From: Saccopteryx bilineata
Taxonomy: Eukaryota; Chordata; Mammalia; Chiroptera; Emballonuridae
DNA length: 64,000 bases
Assembly (NCBI RefSeq): GCF_036850765.1
Contig: NC_089492.1
Span: forward strand, 201,592,276 to 201,656,275
Reading direction: 5' to 3'
Numbering within the stretch: position 1 is the first letter of the stretch; every line of letters starts with the position of its first letter. The position numbers and the translations under genes were made by a program. A model generated the notes under the pieces. It had not been told where the DNA came from. It did not search any database and saw nothing but the letters and a program-made list of their open reading frames with translations. Shown here piece after piece: positions 20,856-31,791 of this stretch.

Positions 20856-21611
20856 TTTAAATTTTTCTCCATTCAGTGGGTTTTTTCTTTTTCTTTTTAT
20901 TTATTTATTTATTTTTTTTTACAGAGACAGAGAGAGAGAGAGGGATAGACAGGGACAGACAGAGGAACAGAGAGATGAGAAGCATCAATCATTAGTTTTT
21001 CATTGCGCATTGCAACAACTTACTTGTTCATTGATTGCTTTCTCATATGTGCCTTGACCGCGGGCCTTCAGCAGACCAAGTAACCCCTTGCTCAAGCCAG
21101 TGACCTTGGGTCCAAGCTGGTGAGCCTTGCTCAAACCAGATGAGCCCGCGCTGAAGCTGCCAACCTCGGGGTCTCTGTTGGAATCCATGGGAGTCCGAAA
21201 GACCAGAGTAACAGGCTTTATTGAAAGGAAGAAAGGAACCCTGCCGGGCACTTCTCCTGGGGGAGAAGAGCACCGGTTACAGACTAGGGGCGAGTTATAT
21301 AGTGTTTGGGAGAGCCTGAGGGGATACTGAGGCAAAAGTCCTGGTCTGTCCGGAATGTTCCTCCTTGGGGGGCTTCAAGCATGTGAGTGTTGAATCAAAA
21401 GTCCTGGTGTATCCAGAGCCCCTCCTTGGGGCGGCTTCTCAGCTTTTTGGAATTCCTCTGTCTCAGGGTCAATAGTCCAGTAAGGGTGAGGTCTGACAGA
21501 TAAGCGGAACAGCAAGAGGGCAGTTTGGAATTCACGTATCTATCAGTCTTGAACCTGGGTCCTCGGCATCCCAGTCCGACGCTCTATCCACTGCGCCGTT
21601 GCCTGGTCAGG
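20856..21611 (-). repeat. tRNA-derived SINE split by an LTR
   Basis: Minus-strand copy with head GCCTGACCAGGCAACGGCGC. The exact 18-bp duplication CCAAACAGCTGTATTTTT is at 20838-20855 and 21612-21629. LTR-C (21176-21545) is inserted in its middle. Confidence 0.92.
21176..21545 (-). repeat. Solo LTR-C (single copy here)
   Basis: 370 bp, minus start TGATAGATACGTGAATTCC and end GGATTCCAACA. Flanks GTCTC (21171-21175) and GTCTT (21546-21550) are a 5-bp duplication with one mismatch. An ATATAACTCGCC TATA candidate lies near 21297. Confidence 0.75.
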
Positions 21612-21954
21612 CCAAACAGCTGTATTTTTATGTGATAAATATTTTAAATTCTATAGTCCTTTGGGCAATAAGAACATAAAATAGTAAGTTTATTTGCAAA
21701 AATTATTTCAGAAAAACAGAATGGCTTGTGGCCCTAAACCTTTGGTTGCTGCTGGAGTCTGAAGCTCTAAGCAGCCCTGGGGAATACTGAACCCAATTGA
21801 GGACCAGGGCCTGGCTGTGGAGGCACAGACTGCTCTCAGCCTTTGGCGCAGAGGACACCAATTGGCTGCCTTCAAGCCTAATGCAGTCAGAGGTGTGTGA
21901 GTGTGTGTACCACACAGATTAGCAGCCCATATTTTAAAATGAGAAGATTGCATT

Positions 21955-22248
21955 TTTTTTTTCTTAAATGAGAGGACGTAAGATAGTGAGACAGACTCCC
22001 ACATGTCGCCCAACAAGGATCCACCCGGCAGCCCCCATCTGGGGCTGATACTCAAAACAACAGAGCTATTCTCAGTGCCCAGGGCCCAAATGAGCCACTG
22101 ACTACTGGAGGGGAAGAGGGAGAGAAGGGAGAGAAGGAGGGGGAGCGAAGAAGATGGTCACTTCTACTGTGTGCCCTAACTGGAAATTAAACCCGGCATG
22201 TCTATACGCTGGGCCAATGTTCTATCCACTGTGCCAATCAGCCAGAGC
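21955..22248 (-). repeat. RHIN-like SINE, older copy
   Basis: T run at 21952-21961 and a degenerate head ending CTCTGGCTGATTGGC on the minus strand. AAGATTGCATTTT and AAGATTTTGCATTTT flank it as an imperfect duplication. Confidence 0.75.
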
Positions 22249-22493
22249 CAAGATTTTGCATTTTAAGAAATCCAAACTTGTGAGCTTGTCTGGAAATTCT
22301 GTGGACCTGCATTTTAGTAACATTGGACAGAGTCGATGAGTGGTTAATGTCCTATTCCTTCACTAGGGAAAGTAGCCTGGGGAACAGTATTTGAGTTTTA
22401 CATGGATTGCTATGGAGGCTGGATGGAGGAGACGAAGTCAGGGTCAGGAAAAACTAAAAGACGTTATAATCCTAATAAATCACCATGAGAACC

Positions 22494-22964
22494 TGCCGTG
22501 GACCAGCGTGACTAGTAATTGTCCAGGTCCTGAGTGAGAATGGTGCGGAATAAAGAAATAAACTCAGAAAGAAAAAGGATGGGATGGGAAAGTCTCTTTG
22601 CAACACAGGTAGCTTACAAGATCAAAGGAAAGCCCTCAGCCTGCTTTATTATATAGTGTAGAGCCATATGCAAATAAGGAAGTCTCGAGGATACAAAGTC
22701 ACACATCTCCAAGGTAACCCAAGAATTCTCCCAAGTGCAGAAAATCCTCTACCCTGCTTAACTGAAATCAACCAACATCAGAACAAACAAAAGGTGAGAG
22801 GAAGGGCATGTAAATTGCCTCTAGCAACTTGATCAAGCAAGTGAGGTGGGAGGATGGGACCAGTACAAATATTCAACTTCATAGCCAATATGGAGGTGTG
22901 GGGAAGCTTAACCTTTGGCTAAGCCTTAAATTGCAAGGGCTTTGCCAGCTTGCGGTCTCCCACA
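22494..22964 (-). repeat. Solo LTR-E, class II type
   Basis: 471 bp, minus start TGTGGGAGACCGCAAGC. Flanks AGAACC (22488-22493) and GGAACC (22965-22970) give a 6-bp duplication with one change. Shorter than the copy at 6858. Confidence 0.8.
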
Positions 22965-22970
22965 GGAACC

Positions 22971-23614
22971 TGAACTAGGGTACAAGCAAGGAGTAAATTT
23001 GAAAAATAATCTAGGAGGTAAAATTAGCAAGATTTGGGAGCAGAGACAGGAAAACACTAAGATGATCCCATGATCGTCCCTTAGGAAGCTGAATCACAGT
23101 CCAGATGACTTTGGGAAAAAGGCAGAGGAGCAGGTTTGGGAAGTGATAATGGGTTTGGGTTGGATGCATTGTTAGTTCCCAGCATTCACGTGCATTCCCA
23201 GCATTCACGTGCATTCCCAGCAAGATGTTTCACACTCAGTTGGATACAAGAACTGAAGCTCAAAGGAGGATGTCTGGGCTAAAAATTTAAATGTAAGTCA
23301 TCAGCCAATATGCAGCAGCAGAAACAATGACATCAGGAGAATGCTGAGACCAGGAGTGGGACTCTGGAAACACCACCACTTGAGGGCAAGTGAAGGTGGA
23401 TTGCCATGAAGGATCAAGGATGAACCATCGTGGAGAAAGCCCAGGGAATCACAGACTCAGAGCAGTTGGATTTCATATAATTATGAGAAAAAGATTTAGG
23501 TGGAGACTAGACTTACCAGGGTGATCACTTTGTAACTTATATAAATGTCTACCTGCAGCTACACTGTACAACTGAACTAATAATATAATATTGAGTGTCA
23601 CTGTGATTGAAAAT
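22971..23614. other. Unassigned DNA with a 19-bp repeat
   Basis: Two 19-bp units CAGCATTCACGTGCATTCC lie at 23180-23217, each with a CACGTG E-box. Otherwise nothing recognised. Confidence 0.5.
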
Positions 23615-24453
23615 TGTAAAGCCAGTAGCCACAGCCACCATCACAGCAGCCTGGCCCATGCAGGTTCGCATAGGATTCGGACAGACGGTAATGAAACAAC
23701 AGAGCCAAGAACTGGTGGGCCATTTGCTTTAATCCTAGCTTGCACCCGGTGGGCAAGAAATACACAGTGGGAAAACACTTCCCTTTCCATTCAGGGCTCC
23801 CAAAGCCACTGACTTATCTGAGTTTTCCTAGGATCAAAGGTTTCTACCTCACCAGCCTTATTCACCTCTGTTTCCCATCTCCTTCTCTCTACACAAACTG
23901 GCTTCTCCCTCAGCATCCCACCATCTTGGCTGCTTCTCCTGGCCTCCTCCACGTGGTCTTTCTCTGCTCCCCTACAACACGAGTCTCTCCTACAACGTAA
24001 TCACTCTTCTCCTCAGAACACCGTGATCTCTCTTCCTTTTTAAAACCTTTTGGCGTAAAAGCCCTCACCCAACACATTTTTAAAAATTAATTTTAATGGG
24101 GTGACACTGATAAATCAGGGTACATATGTTCAGAGAAAACATCTCTAGGTTATTGTGACATTTGATTACGCTGCATTCCCATCACCCAAGGTCCAATTGT
24201 CTTCTGTCACCTTCTAACTGGTTTTCTTTGTGCCCCTCCCCACCCCCAACTCCCTCCCTCTCCTCCCCCCCACCCCGTAACCCCCACACTCTTGTCCATG
24301 TCTCTGAGTCTCATTTTTCCCCAACACATATTAACATAATCACGCCCATCCCAAGCAAGAAGGGCAACTAACATCATCACCTGGGCAACGAGCCTCCATG
24401 TATGCAGCACCATCTTTAACAAAGGGAGCATAATATATTTTATCTGCCCAACA
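23615..24453 (-). repeat. Solo LTR-A1 carrying an L1 fragment
   Basis: Minus start TGTTGGGCAGATAAAAT and end GGCTTTACA. Exact duplication AAAAT at 23610-23614 and 24454-24458. An L1 3' fragment sits at 24078-24319. Confidence 0.93.
24078..24319 (-). repeat. L1 3'-end fragment
   Basis: AATGGGGTGACACTGATAAA and GCATTCCCATCACCCAAGG are the complement of a mammalian L1 3' region, with an A-rich tail at the low-coordinate end. The 10-bp duplication CCCAACACAT is exact (24068-24077, 24320-24329). Confidence 0.85.
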
Positions 24454-25010
24454 AAAATAAAATTTTAATTGATAATCCTCTAGCCAGACTAAGAAAAAAA
24501 AAGACAAAATTACTAACATCAGAAATGAAAAAGCGAACATTATTACAACTTTCAAGACCATTAAAAATATAATAAAGGAAGACTGTAAACAACTTATTCC
24601 CACAGTTTTGATAACCTAAATGAAATAGACCAATTCCTTGAAAGAAAATTTAAATTCATCTGAGAAGAAACACACAATCTAAATAAGCTGTATCAATTAA
24701 ATAGAATTGAATCAATACCTAACAACTTTCAAAACAGAAAGCACCAGGCCCAAATGGGTTCACTAAGGAACTCCACCAAATATTTAAGTATGCCAATTCT
24801 CTACAATCTCTTTCAGAAGATAGAAACAGAGAAAACCCTTCCTAACTCATTCTATGAGGCCAACATTGCCCTAGTCACAAACTAGACAAAGATTTTACAC
24901 ACAAAGAAAACTAGAAAGCACTATCTACAATAAGCAAAGAGACAGGAATCACCCACAAAAATATTAGTGAATCAAATCCAAAACATGCATAGGTAATCCA
25001 ATATATTCTT
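24454..25010 (+). pseudogene. L1 ORF2 (reverse transcriptase) fragment
   Basis: GGAACTCCACCAAAT, CAGAAGATAGAAACAGAG and CTCATTCTATGAGGCCAAC follow the order of the L1 reverse-transcriptase region, but stops and small deletions break every frame. Both L1 ends are missing. Confidence 0.8.
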
Positions 25011-25432
25011 ACTCTTATTTTGAACAAACTACTATCTGTTAGGTTAACTAAGAAAAAGAAAAAGGTTTTATTTTACCTTCAAACCAACCAACCAACCAAC
25101 AAAAAAAACAGTAATGGGAGTAAATGTTCAACTCTTGAGAATTTTAAAACATCTTAGCAGACTTCTAGGATGATCTTATTAGACCTGTTTTCACCCTGTA
25201 AATGAAGTTGTATAAAAGAAGCAATCTCTCGGTTAAATATGAATACTGCATTGTTGGTTTTTTTTTTATAGTTTAGATAATAGAATCAATGTAAACAGAA
25301 GTCTTCATATTCTATCCTCCACACAGTGACTTGCCTTGATCACCTCTGGAGTTCATGTTTTCACTTTGAAGATGCCCTGAATAGAGTAAATAGACCTCTT
25401 AATGAAGCCTCATCCATCTGGAGTTTTTCTAT
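25011..25432. other. Unassigned A/T-rich DNA
   Basis: A CAAC repeat lies at 25083-25100. Nothing else recognised up to the provirus edge. Confidence 0.4.
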
Positions 25433-25860
25433 TGTTATAAAGTAGTGTACTTTAATGCACGAGTTACACAGAGACACCAAGGCAGGTTACAGAAGAAATT
25501 TTTGACGAGTTTATTAATATCTGGCTAGCTACACAGGGCATGATCCCAAATTATGTAGGGCCTAATACAGTTCTGAGCCTGCTTTTATACAAAATCAGGT
25601 AAGGTACCTAGACATTCTTTTCTAAAGGCTTTTAAGAAAAGAGAAGTGAAGGGATTCTCAGATAAGTTCCATCTTCCTTGCTCTGTAGTTAAATTATGAC
25701 TTATCTGACCCAGTTGCCCTTGCAAGCCAGGAAGCTCCTGCATTCCATTATTCTTCTCTTTCCTTTCTCCAGAGAAAGGAGGGGATAAGAGGCCTGACTT
25801 TTCCTCTTTAAAATGGCGTTGCTAGTGCTAAGTTTTACAGTTCTTTGACACGTTATCACA
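25433..25860 (-). repeat. 3' LTR of provirus 1 (LTR-B)
   Basis: 428 bp, minus start TGTGATAACGTGTCAAAG, end CTACTTTATAACA. Shorter than the 623-628 bp LTRs of provirus 2. Confidence 0.85.
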
Positions 25861-25874
25861 TTCCCCACTGCTTT
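25861..25874 (-). other. Polypurine tract of provirus 1
   Basis: Minus strand AGCAGTGGGGAA directly precedes the LTR start TGTGATAACG. Confidence 0.8.
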
Positions 25875-25885
25875 TATATCATGAG

Positions 25886-26400
25886 TCAAATCCTTGACTC
25901 ATTCTCCTCTACAGGGGGAGTATAAGTACCTTGGAGGATCATTAATCCATAGTTCATCGCAGCACAGTGATCTCTATCATGCTTTTTATGCTGATAGAGA
26001 TAAATCAGTAAGACTGCTCCTATTAGGGTTTTGAACCCACTAAAGGCTGAGAACCATCCCCCAAAGAAGACTATCAGGGTACCATCCATGCCAAACTTGC
26101 ATGGGCATGTGTGCCAGTCTTGTCATCTTCTTGACAAGGTCCTCAACTGCATGGCCCAGGTCATCTATTTGCAAGCAACTATTAGTGAGGTTGAATTTCC
26201 CACACTCCTCCTTCTGCTGCTAGCAGATAATCTAGTGCCAACCTGTTTTGGTAGATGGTGTTTCTCATCTGAGTTTGCTGATGTGCAAGGAGGGTTAGGG
26301 CTCTCCCAGTCTCATTGGTAATAATTTCCAAAACTGCTGGCAATCGGATAATTCGGTTTAACATATAATGGGGGTGCGGTACCCCCAAGATTCATCTTCT
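25886..26400 (-). pseudogene. env: Retroviral envelope transmembrane-subunit remnant
   Basis: The minus frame at 26182-26388 contains a heptad-rich helix and a stretch resembling the immunosuppressive region of gammaretrovirus-type envelopes ([11 protein letters not shown] visible). At the expected cysteine motif the frame shifts; the downstream part lies in another frame and ends in further stops. The protein resembles ERV3/HERV-R-type class I envelopes more than syncytins, judged from memory of the family. No function is expected. Confidence 0.75.
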
Positions 26401-28112
26401 GCCCTGGTGGCAGGTCCATAGTATTGGATTATCCACTCTGGGGGCCACTCATTATCTTTCCAGTCTCCTATATGGAGTTCTCTCTTTACCCGTTGTAAGG
26501 ATTGTAGAGCTGGGTAGCCAAGCAGTTTCCCTGTTTCCAGAGGCAAGAGGAAAAAGGAGGGCTTTATCACACCTATCACACAGATCCCTTCCCAGTTCTT
26601 GGGGAGATGGGTATAAGCCCTGTTCCCACAGATCCAGTAAAGTCCAGATGGTGCTATCCAGTCTCTGGCCCTGCCTGGGTCCCACCAGGCTCCAATTAGC
26701 TCGGGGAATCTGGTCAGTGGATTTCTCTCTCTCTCTGGTTTCCCTACCACACACTCTGCTTAGAGGTGGCATTAAAATACCGTTGTCCAAGGCAAGTCAG
26801 TTCTCCAACTAATCCCGTCAGATCTCCTCCTCCTCTGGCTAAGCAGTATTTCCCTATGATAGCATGTTTTAAGTCCACTGGCTGTCCTCAGAGGTATGAG
26901 GGGTCATTACATTTGGCCTAGCCCTAGTGGGAACTAGTTCCTTGGCTTCCCACGGCCATTTGTCCCTGTTAGAGTTCCCTACATACATAGCAAGAGGTGA
27001 CATTTAGGGAATGGGCTACTCCCTCAGCCATCCTGAGGAACAAGTTCTTAGTTGACTGTGGTGGTGGGGGTAGGGGTTCAGTTGCTTCCCTATAAAAGGA
27101 TTTATATACTTGGAAGGCTCTAGCGGGGTGGTCCAGTACCTGACCTCTAATAACAGTTGGAACAATGGGATCTAGCCCTGTCTCATCAATGCCAATTGTT
27201 AGCACTTCTCCAGCCTTCCAACGGGGACTCAGGGGATTGGTTATGATCAGCTCTAAGGGATTACACCCCTGGGTGGTGCAGTTTGACAGAGCTACCCCTC
27301 TCTTAAAATATACTTCTTTCCTTTTAGAGGTGTCCTTTTCCCAAATTCCTCATCAGACACATGACTGATAGTAACAGCTTATTCCACAGGAGTATCTATG
27401 AGCACATATATACTTTTCGTTTACATCAGTGGGAGTCAACCTGGTCCCTGCCACCCACTAGTGGGAATTCCAGCTTTCATGGTGGGGGGTGGGGGGTAGC
27501 AGAGCAACCAAAGTATAAATAAAAAGATAGATTTAACTATAGGAAGTTGTTTTATAAAGATTTATTCTGCCAAACGTAGTGAAAATCCGACATAAAGTAC
27601 TTGTTAAGTAATTATTATTATATGCTTTAACTTGCTGTAACTCTGCTTTATAAATTTTATAAAGTAAAGTTACTTTCCTACTTTATAAATCACCATTACT
27701 GTGGAACCGGTGAGCCGTTAGAAAATTTTACTACTAACAGAGACACAAAAGTGGGCAGTAGATATAAAAAGGTTGACTACCCCTGGTTTACACTATAGCT
27801 TCTCTCCCAGCTGAGATACCCGCACCCTCTTTCTGTATGACTTATAGCAGCACATGCATCAAAACTTAAGGCGACTTTTTCTGGGTTTCCTTTGACCCTA
27901 GTTTGAGCTATGGTTGGCCCATCATTCCATCCCCAAACTCCTCCTCCCTTTACTATTTTTACCTCAAACACTACTTCAGTAGGAGGGTCTGTGGGGCTAT
28001 AACAGATATAAGGTTGGTCATTTCCTGGGTCACATACTGAATATTGAGTCTGATTATAGGTACAGGTCCCTTTCTGAGTTCCCTTGCATTCATAGAAGCT
28101 ATAGAAAAGCAC
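26401..28112 (-). pseudogene. env: Retroviral envelope surface-subunit remnant, split by a hAT
   Basis: Fragments in different frames: 27786-28112 (N-terminal part), then the hAT at 27427-27785, then 26969-27205, which ends near a CYVC (CXXC) motif, then 26452-26790 with a WICG segment and an RVKR dibasic site near 26490. Seen directly: CXXC, dibasic site, multiple cysteines and N-glycosylation sites. Known: CXXC in the surface unit is a gammaretrovirus-type feature. What follows the dibasic site is polar, not an evident fusion peptide. Confidence 0.75.
27427..27785 (+). mobile_element. Non-autonomous hAT transposon, copy 1 (359 bp)
   Basis: Ends CAGTGGGAGTCAACCT and, as complement, CAGGGGTAGTCAACCT. 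The 8-bp duplication GTTTACAT (27419-27426) and GTTTACAC (27786-27793) differs at one base. The AT-rich interior has no frame. Same family as 42183-42533. It interrupts env, so it postdates the provirus. Confidence 0.9.
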
Positions 28113-28228
28113 GGTGGTAGAGATCTTTTGGACTTCCTTAGTGATATGACTACACAGTTCACAGTCCTCTGCCCTAGTTTCCCTCCCTCCTCAGAGTCCA
28201 ATTAAAAAGAGCCCCATGCTGAGACTCC

Positions 28229-29110
28229 TCAAGCTTCTGTTGTACGTGGACCAGCCAGCCCCCAGTTTGTGGCTGGAGCAGGGCATGCTGTCCTTCTCAG
28301 GGTCAACTTACAAGGGTTGGCGGGATCAGTCTCCACTGTCCTCAGGAGTGAATCCACTGGGACTACAGGCTTCAACCGGCTGTGGTGGACCCAGGCAGGT
28401 ATGCCTTCTACCTTGGCAGCAGCGGGAGTGGTCAGGATCATGGTGTGTGGACCCGTCCACATAGGAGTCAGTCCTTGGGTGATGTATTGTACTTCTTTAC
28501 CCAGACTGAGTCCCCAGGCTGGAAGGGATGTACTGGATCTCCTGGCAGTGCTGGAAGTGCCTCTTGGACAGTCCTTTGAACAGCCTGCTGAGTAATCTGT
28601 AGACCCTGTAAGTACTTAAAGAAGGAGTGGTTACTTAACTCAGCTTTTATTTCTTCTCTGAGTTTTGGTAGGAAGGAGGGGGTGTACCAAATATTTCAAA
28701 AGGAGTGAATCCTTCCCTGTAGGGGGTACACCTCACCCTAAGGAGGGCTAGGGGAGTAAGGTGGGCCACTTTTCACCGTTTTCAAAAACAAATTTGGTTA
28801 AAGTTTCCTTTAAGATCCAATTCATGCATTCTACCTGCCCCTAACTTTGGGGCCTGTAGGCACAATGTACTTTTCAATTAATTTTGAGTGCCTTTCCTAC
28901 TAGCTGTGAGATCCTGGATACAAATGCAGGCCCGTCATTAGACTCAAGATTAATGGGCAAGCTAAATCTGGGAATAATTTCATATAGCAATTTCTTAACA
29001 ACTGCTACTGCGTTCTCATTTCTAGTAGGAAAAACTTCTACCTATTCTAGAAACATGTCAATTACTTTAGTAAAATCTATTTCTAAATGTTCACCCAAGA
29101 AAGTTCCTCT
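28229..29110 (-). pseudogene. pol: Retroviral integrase remnant (pol)
   Basis: The minus strand shows, in order, a DDE-type core with a DGPAFVS segment, then PQSSGQVE, then a C-terminal GPH..LTTP..KVEG domain at 28229-28462, typical of class I integrases. Frameshifts and stops interrupt it. Integrase would insert viral DNA; this copy cannot. Confidence 0.85.
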
Positions 29111-29639
29111 CTCCCTGTTTCTCTTCATAATTTTTTTACTTTGCTTAGTATTTATTTGGGCACAGACTAAACTCTCAGTACATTATGCCTTCTGCAATAG
29201 ATTCTAAGTCTGGCTTTTCTAATTATTTCTTCTTATTCTTAGTCATCCCTTTTCTGCTGGCAAAATCTTTTTCCAATTGATTGCAAAAAACCCCTTTGGC
29301 AGCAAGGGTTCTAGTAAAGTTACTAAAATTTTCTAAAAACCTCACTGGTTTTAGGGCTGCCCTATTGGTAGTATCATCAGCTGCTTGGTTTTTCTTGAGT
29401 TTCTAGGGAGTTCCCCATCTTTTGGTGCCCATATAGTGGATGAAGGCCACTATTTCAGGGGAGCAGGATCCTGTATTGTTGGGATCTTAAGCCTTCTCCT
29501 GATGGCCCCTCTTCGACTGTGCCTGTCTGAGGTTGTTCCTGCCCTCAGGAATCTTACCTGTCTTTGGCTAACCAGCCATCCTAGGTGCCAAACAGAGTTA
29601 GTTATGTGAGTGAGGGAGGAGCAATGTCCCTTCCAAAAT
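29111..29639 (-). pseudogene. Remnant of the pol junction; reverse transcriptase mostly deleted
   Basis: Short pieces reminiscent of the region before integrase remain. I see no YXDD motif, no RNase H and no protease, and the spacing between gag and integrase is far too small for a full pol. Confidence 0.5.
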
Positions 29640-30116
29640 GCTTAGTTTTATTTTTTGGCAGCTGATGTTTCTACCTTTTAAAAAACTTATAATACATTTC
29701 CTTTCTAATTTCTAGAGCTGAATGCTATGTAAAGGCTAAGTTGACTGCCTTTGTATCTTCTGGTGCCTCTGGGTCTAGAGGTGCATAGACTCTGTAAGCT
29801 TTCCATAGTCTAAGAAAGCTGCAGGGGCCTTCTGAGGATCCTGAATAACTTCTGACACCTTAGACAACTTTATGTTTCTTTTTCCTAGTATCTTCCCTGA
29901 TCCTGGCTAACAGAAACTTGTGGAAAGTGTCCAAACCTTCCTCACTTGCTTGGGTGTTAGGGTCCCACTTAGCCCAGGCAACCAGAAACATTTTCTCGAG
30001 GTGGTCTCGGTTCTCCTAAGTGAGGCAGCGTGCACAGTACAGATTCTAACAGTCCTGTTAGGGCTTGAGGCTTTCCCTAGAAAGGGGATTCTGAGCTTTC
30101 TAATTCTATAGGTCAC
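29640..30116 (-). pseudogene. gag: Retroviral gag (capsid) remnant
   Basis: The minus strand has a segment resembling the class I capsid C-terminal region (a FLRLWKAYR-like stretch followed by DPEAPED), with several stops. The 69-codon frame at 29907-30116 lies just upstream. No zinc knuckle is recognisable. Confidence 0.7.
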
Positions 30117-30355
30117 TTGGGAAAAAAGGATTTAAACTACTTCCTATTACATCCATGCTTCAAATTCTAAAGATCTAGTTAAAAGCACCAACTGAAATGA
30201 CCAATATTTCATAAAGTAAATCTTATACTCTACTTAATCATAAATCCCTTTACATTCTAAGAAAACACCTTATTTATGCTGTAACTATGCACATAACAGA
30301 TAATGTCTAAAAAGCTCAAGAGAAACAGATTTCTGTTCACATCCTTTAGTCCTTT

Positions 30356-30565
30356 CATTTATTTATTTATTTATTTATTAAATTTTATTTATTTATTTAT
30401 TCATTTTAGAAAGGAGAGAGAGAGAGAGAGGAGAGAGAGAAGGGGGGAGGAGCTGGAAGCATCAACTCCCATACGTGCCTTGACCAGGCAAGCCCAGGGT
30501 TTCGAACCGGCAACCTCAGCATTTCCAGGTTGACACTTTATCCACTGCGCCACCACAGGTCAGGC
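30356..30565 (-). repeat. tRNA-derived SINE, 'GGCGCAGTGGATA' type
   Basis: Minus-strand copy. The exact 14-bp duplication TCCTTTAGTCCTTT is at 30342-30355 and 30566-30579; an ATTT microsatellite forms its tail. Confidence 0.93.
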
Positions 30566-31266
30566 TCCTTTAGTCCTTTTAATCTGGGCACAAAACTTAA
30601 ATGTTTCCTACTACCACAATTAGTCATCTATTTTCTCCTTTCCACCTATTATGTTGAGAATTTAACCATTAAGCCAATCAATAGTAATATTTGTCACTCT
30701 GGATTTGGTGACTTAACATTGAACAAAACTGTTTCTCGGTCCACAGCTCATGAGCAGCCTGGACCTTACCACTTTAACTGCTTCAAAAATGATAATAACC
30801 TGAACATTTATACACCGTATAAAAAAGATGTTATTAATACTCATTACATATTCCCTAATATTTAAACCAAGATTTCAACATGGCTATGAAATAGTAAATA
30901 AAAAGGAGAATTAACAAAAGACTTTGAAATAACATATACATTTCTAACATAGAAAATATCTTTCTACAACAAAAGGAAGTCTTCATATTTGGCAGACCAT
31001 ACAATTCTATATGCCTTATCATTAGTACAAATTTAGTACAATTTACAATAAGAGGGTTGTAAACTACTACCCCCAATGAACCACTGATGTAGTGAGAAAG
31101 ATAAGGAATGGTCAAAATGCACTCACTATTTCATAGCTAATCAGCTGGCATAAGAGATGCTAACCTTCTTTTTGACTTACAGTGCTTTACACCATCAAGT
31201 CAATATAAGGCTCGGGGTGCCTGGGATTCCTGGTGCCTAAGGGGGAGCAGGCGCTGGGAGCTGTGC

Positions 31267-31396
31267 GAGGAGTCGCCGCTTGGCACTGCTCTTTGGAGCA
31301 TAAGTAAACACACTGGGGGCCATGAACACTAGAGGAGTCGCCGCTTGGCACTGCTCTTTGGAGCATAAGTAAACACACTGGGGGCCATGAACACTA
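31267..31396. repeat. Perfect 65-bp tandem duplication
   Basis: Units 31267-31331 and 31332-31396 look identical base for base, starting GAGGAGTCGCCGCTTGGC and ending ATGAACACTA. Lies in the non-coding part of provirus 1. Confidence 0.92.
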
Positions 31397-31596
31397 TGGA
31401 GGTGGCACTATCCCTGCTGCCACTTTTCCCCTTTTATTTTCTTTTTGCAAACATGGCTTCTTTCTCTGCCTCTTCTCCAGCTGACATTAACAAAGTAATG
31501 GCTCCTCCCAAGCAGGAATGTAATTCAATCCACCACTTGCAATCAACTGCCCTGCTCTGAGGGCAAGCACACATGTGGTTGCCCAGTACTATTTTT

Positions 31597-31791
31597 TTTT
31601 TAATTTTTAAAAATTTTTATTTATTCATTTTAGAGAAGAGAGAGACAGAGAGGAGAGAGAGACAGGGAGGAGGAGCTGGAAGCATCAACTCCCATATGTG
31701 CCTTGACCAGGCAAGCCCAGGGTTTTGAACCGGCGACCTCAGCATTTCCAGGTCGACGCTTTATCCACTGCGCCACCACAGGTCAGGCTTA
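31597..31791 (-). repeat. tRNA-derived SINE, 'GGCGCAGTGGATA' type
   Basis: Minus-strand copy with exact duplication CCCAGTACTATTTTT at 31582-31596 and 31792-31806. Confidence 0.93.

Noticed and set aside
31267..31396. 65-bp repeat as a retroviral enhancer
   Set aside because: It lies in the provirus interior, not in an LTR U3 region.
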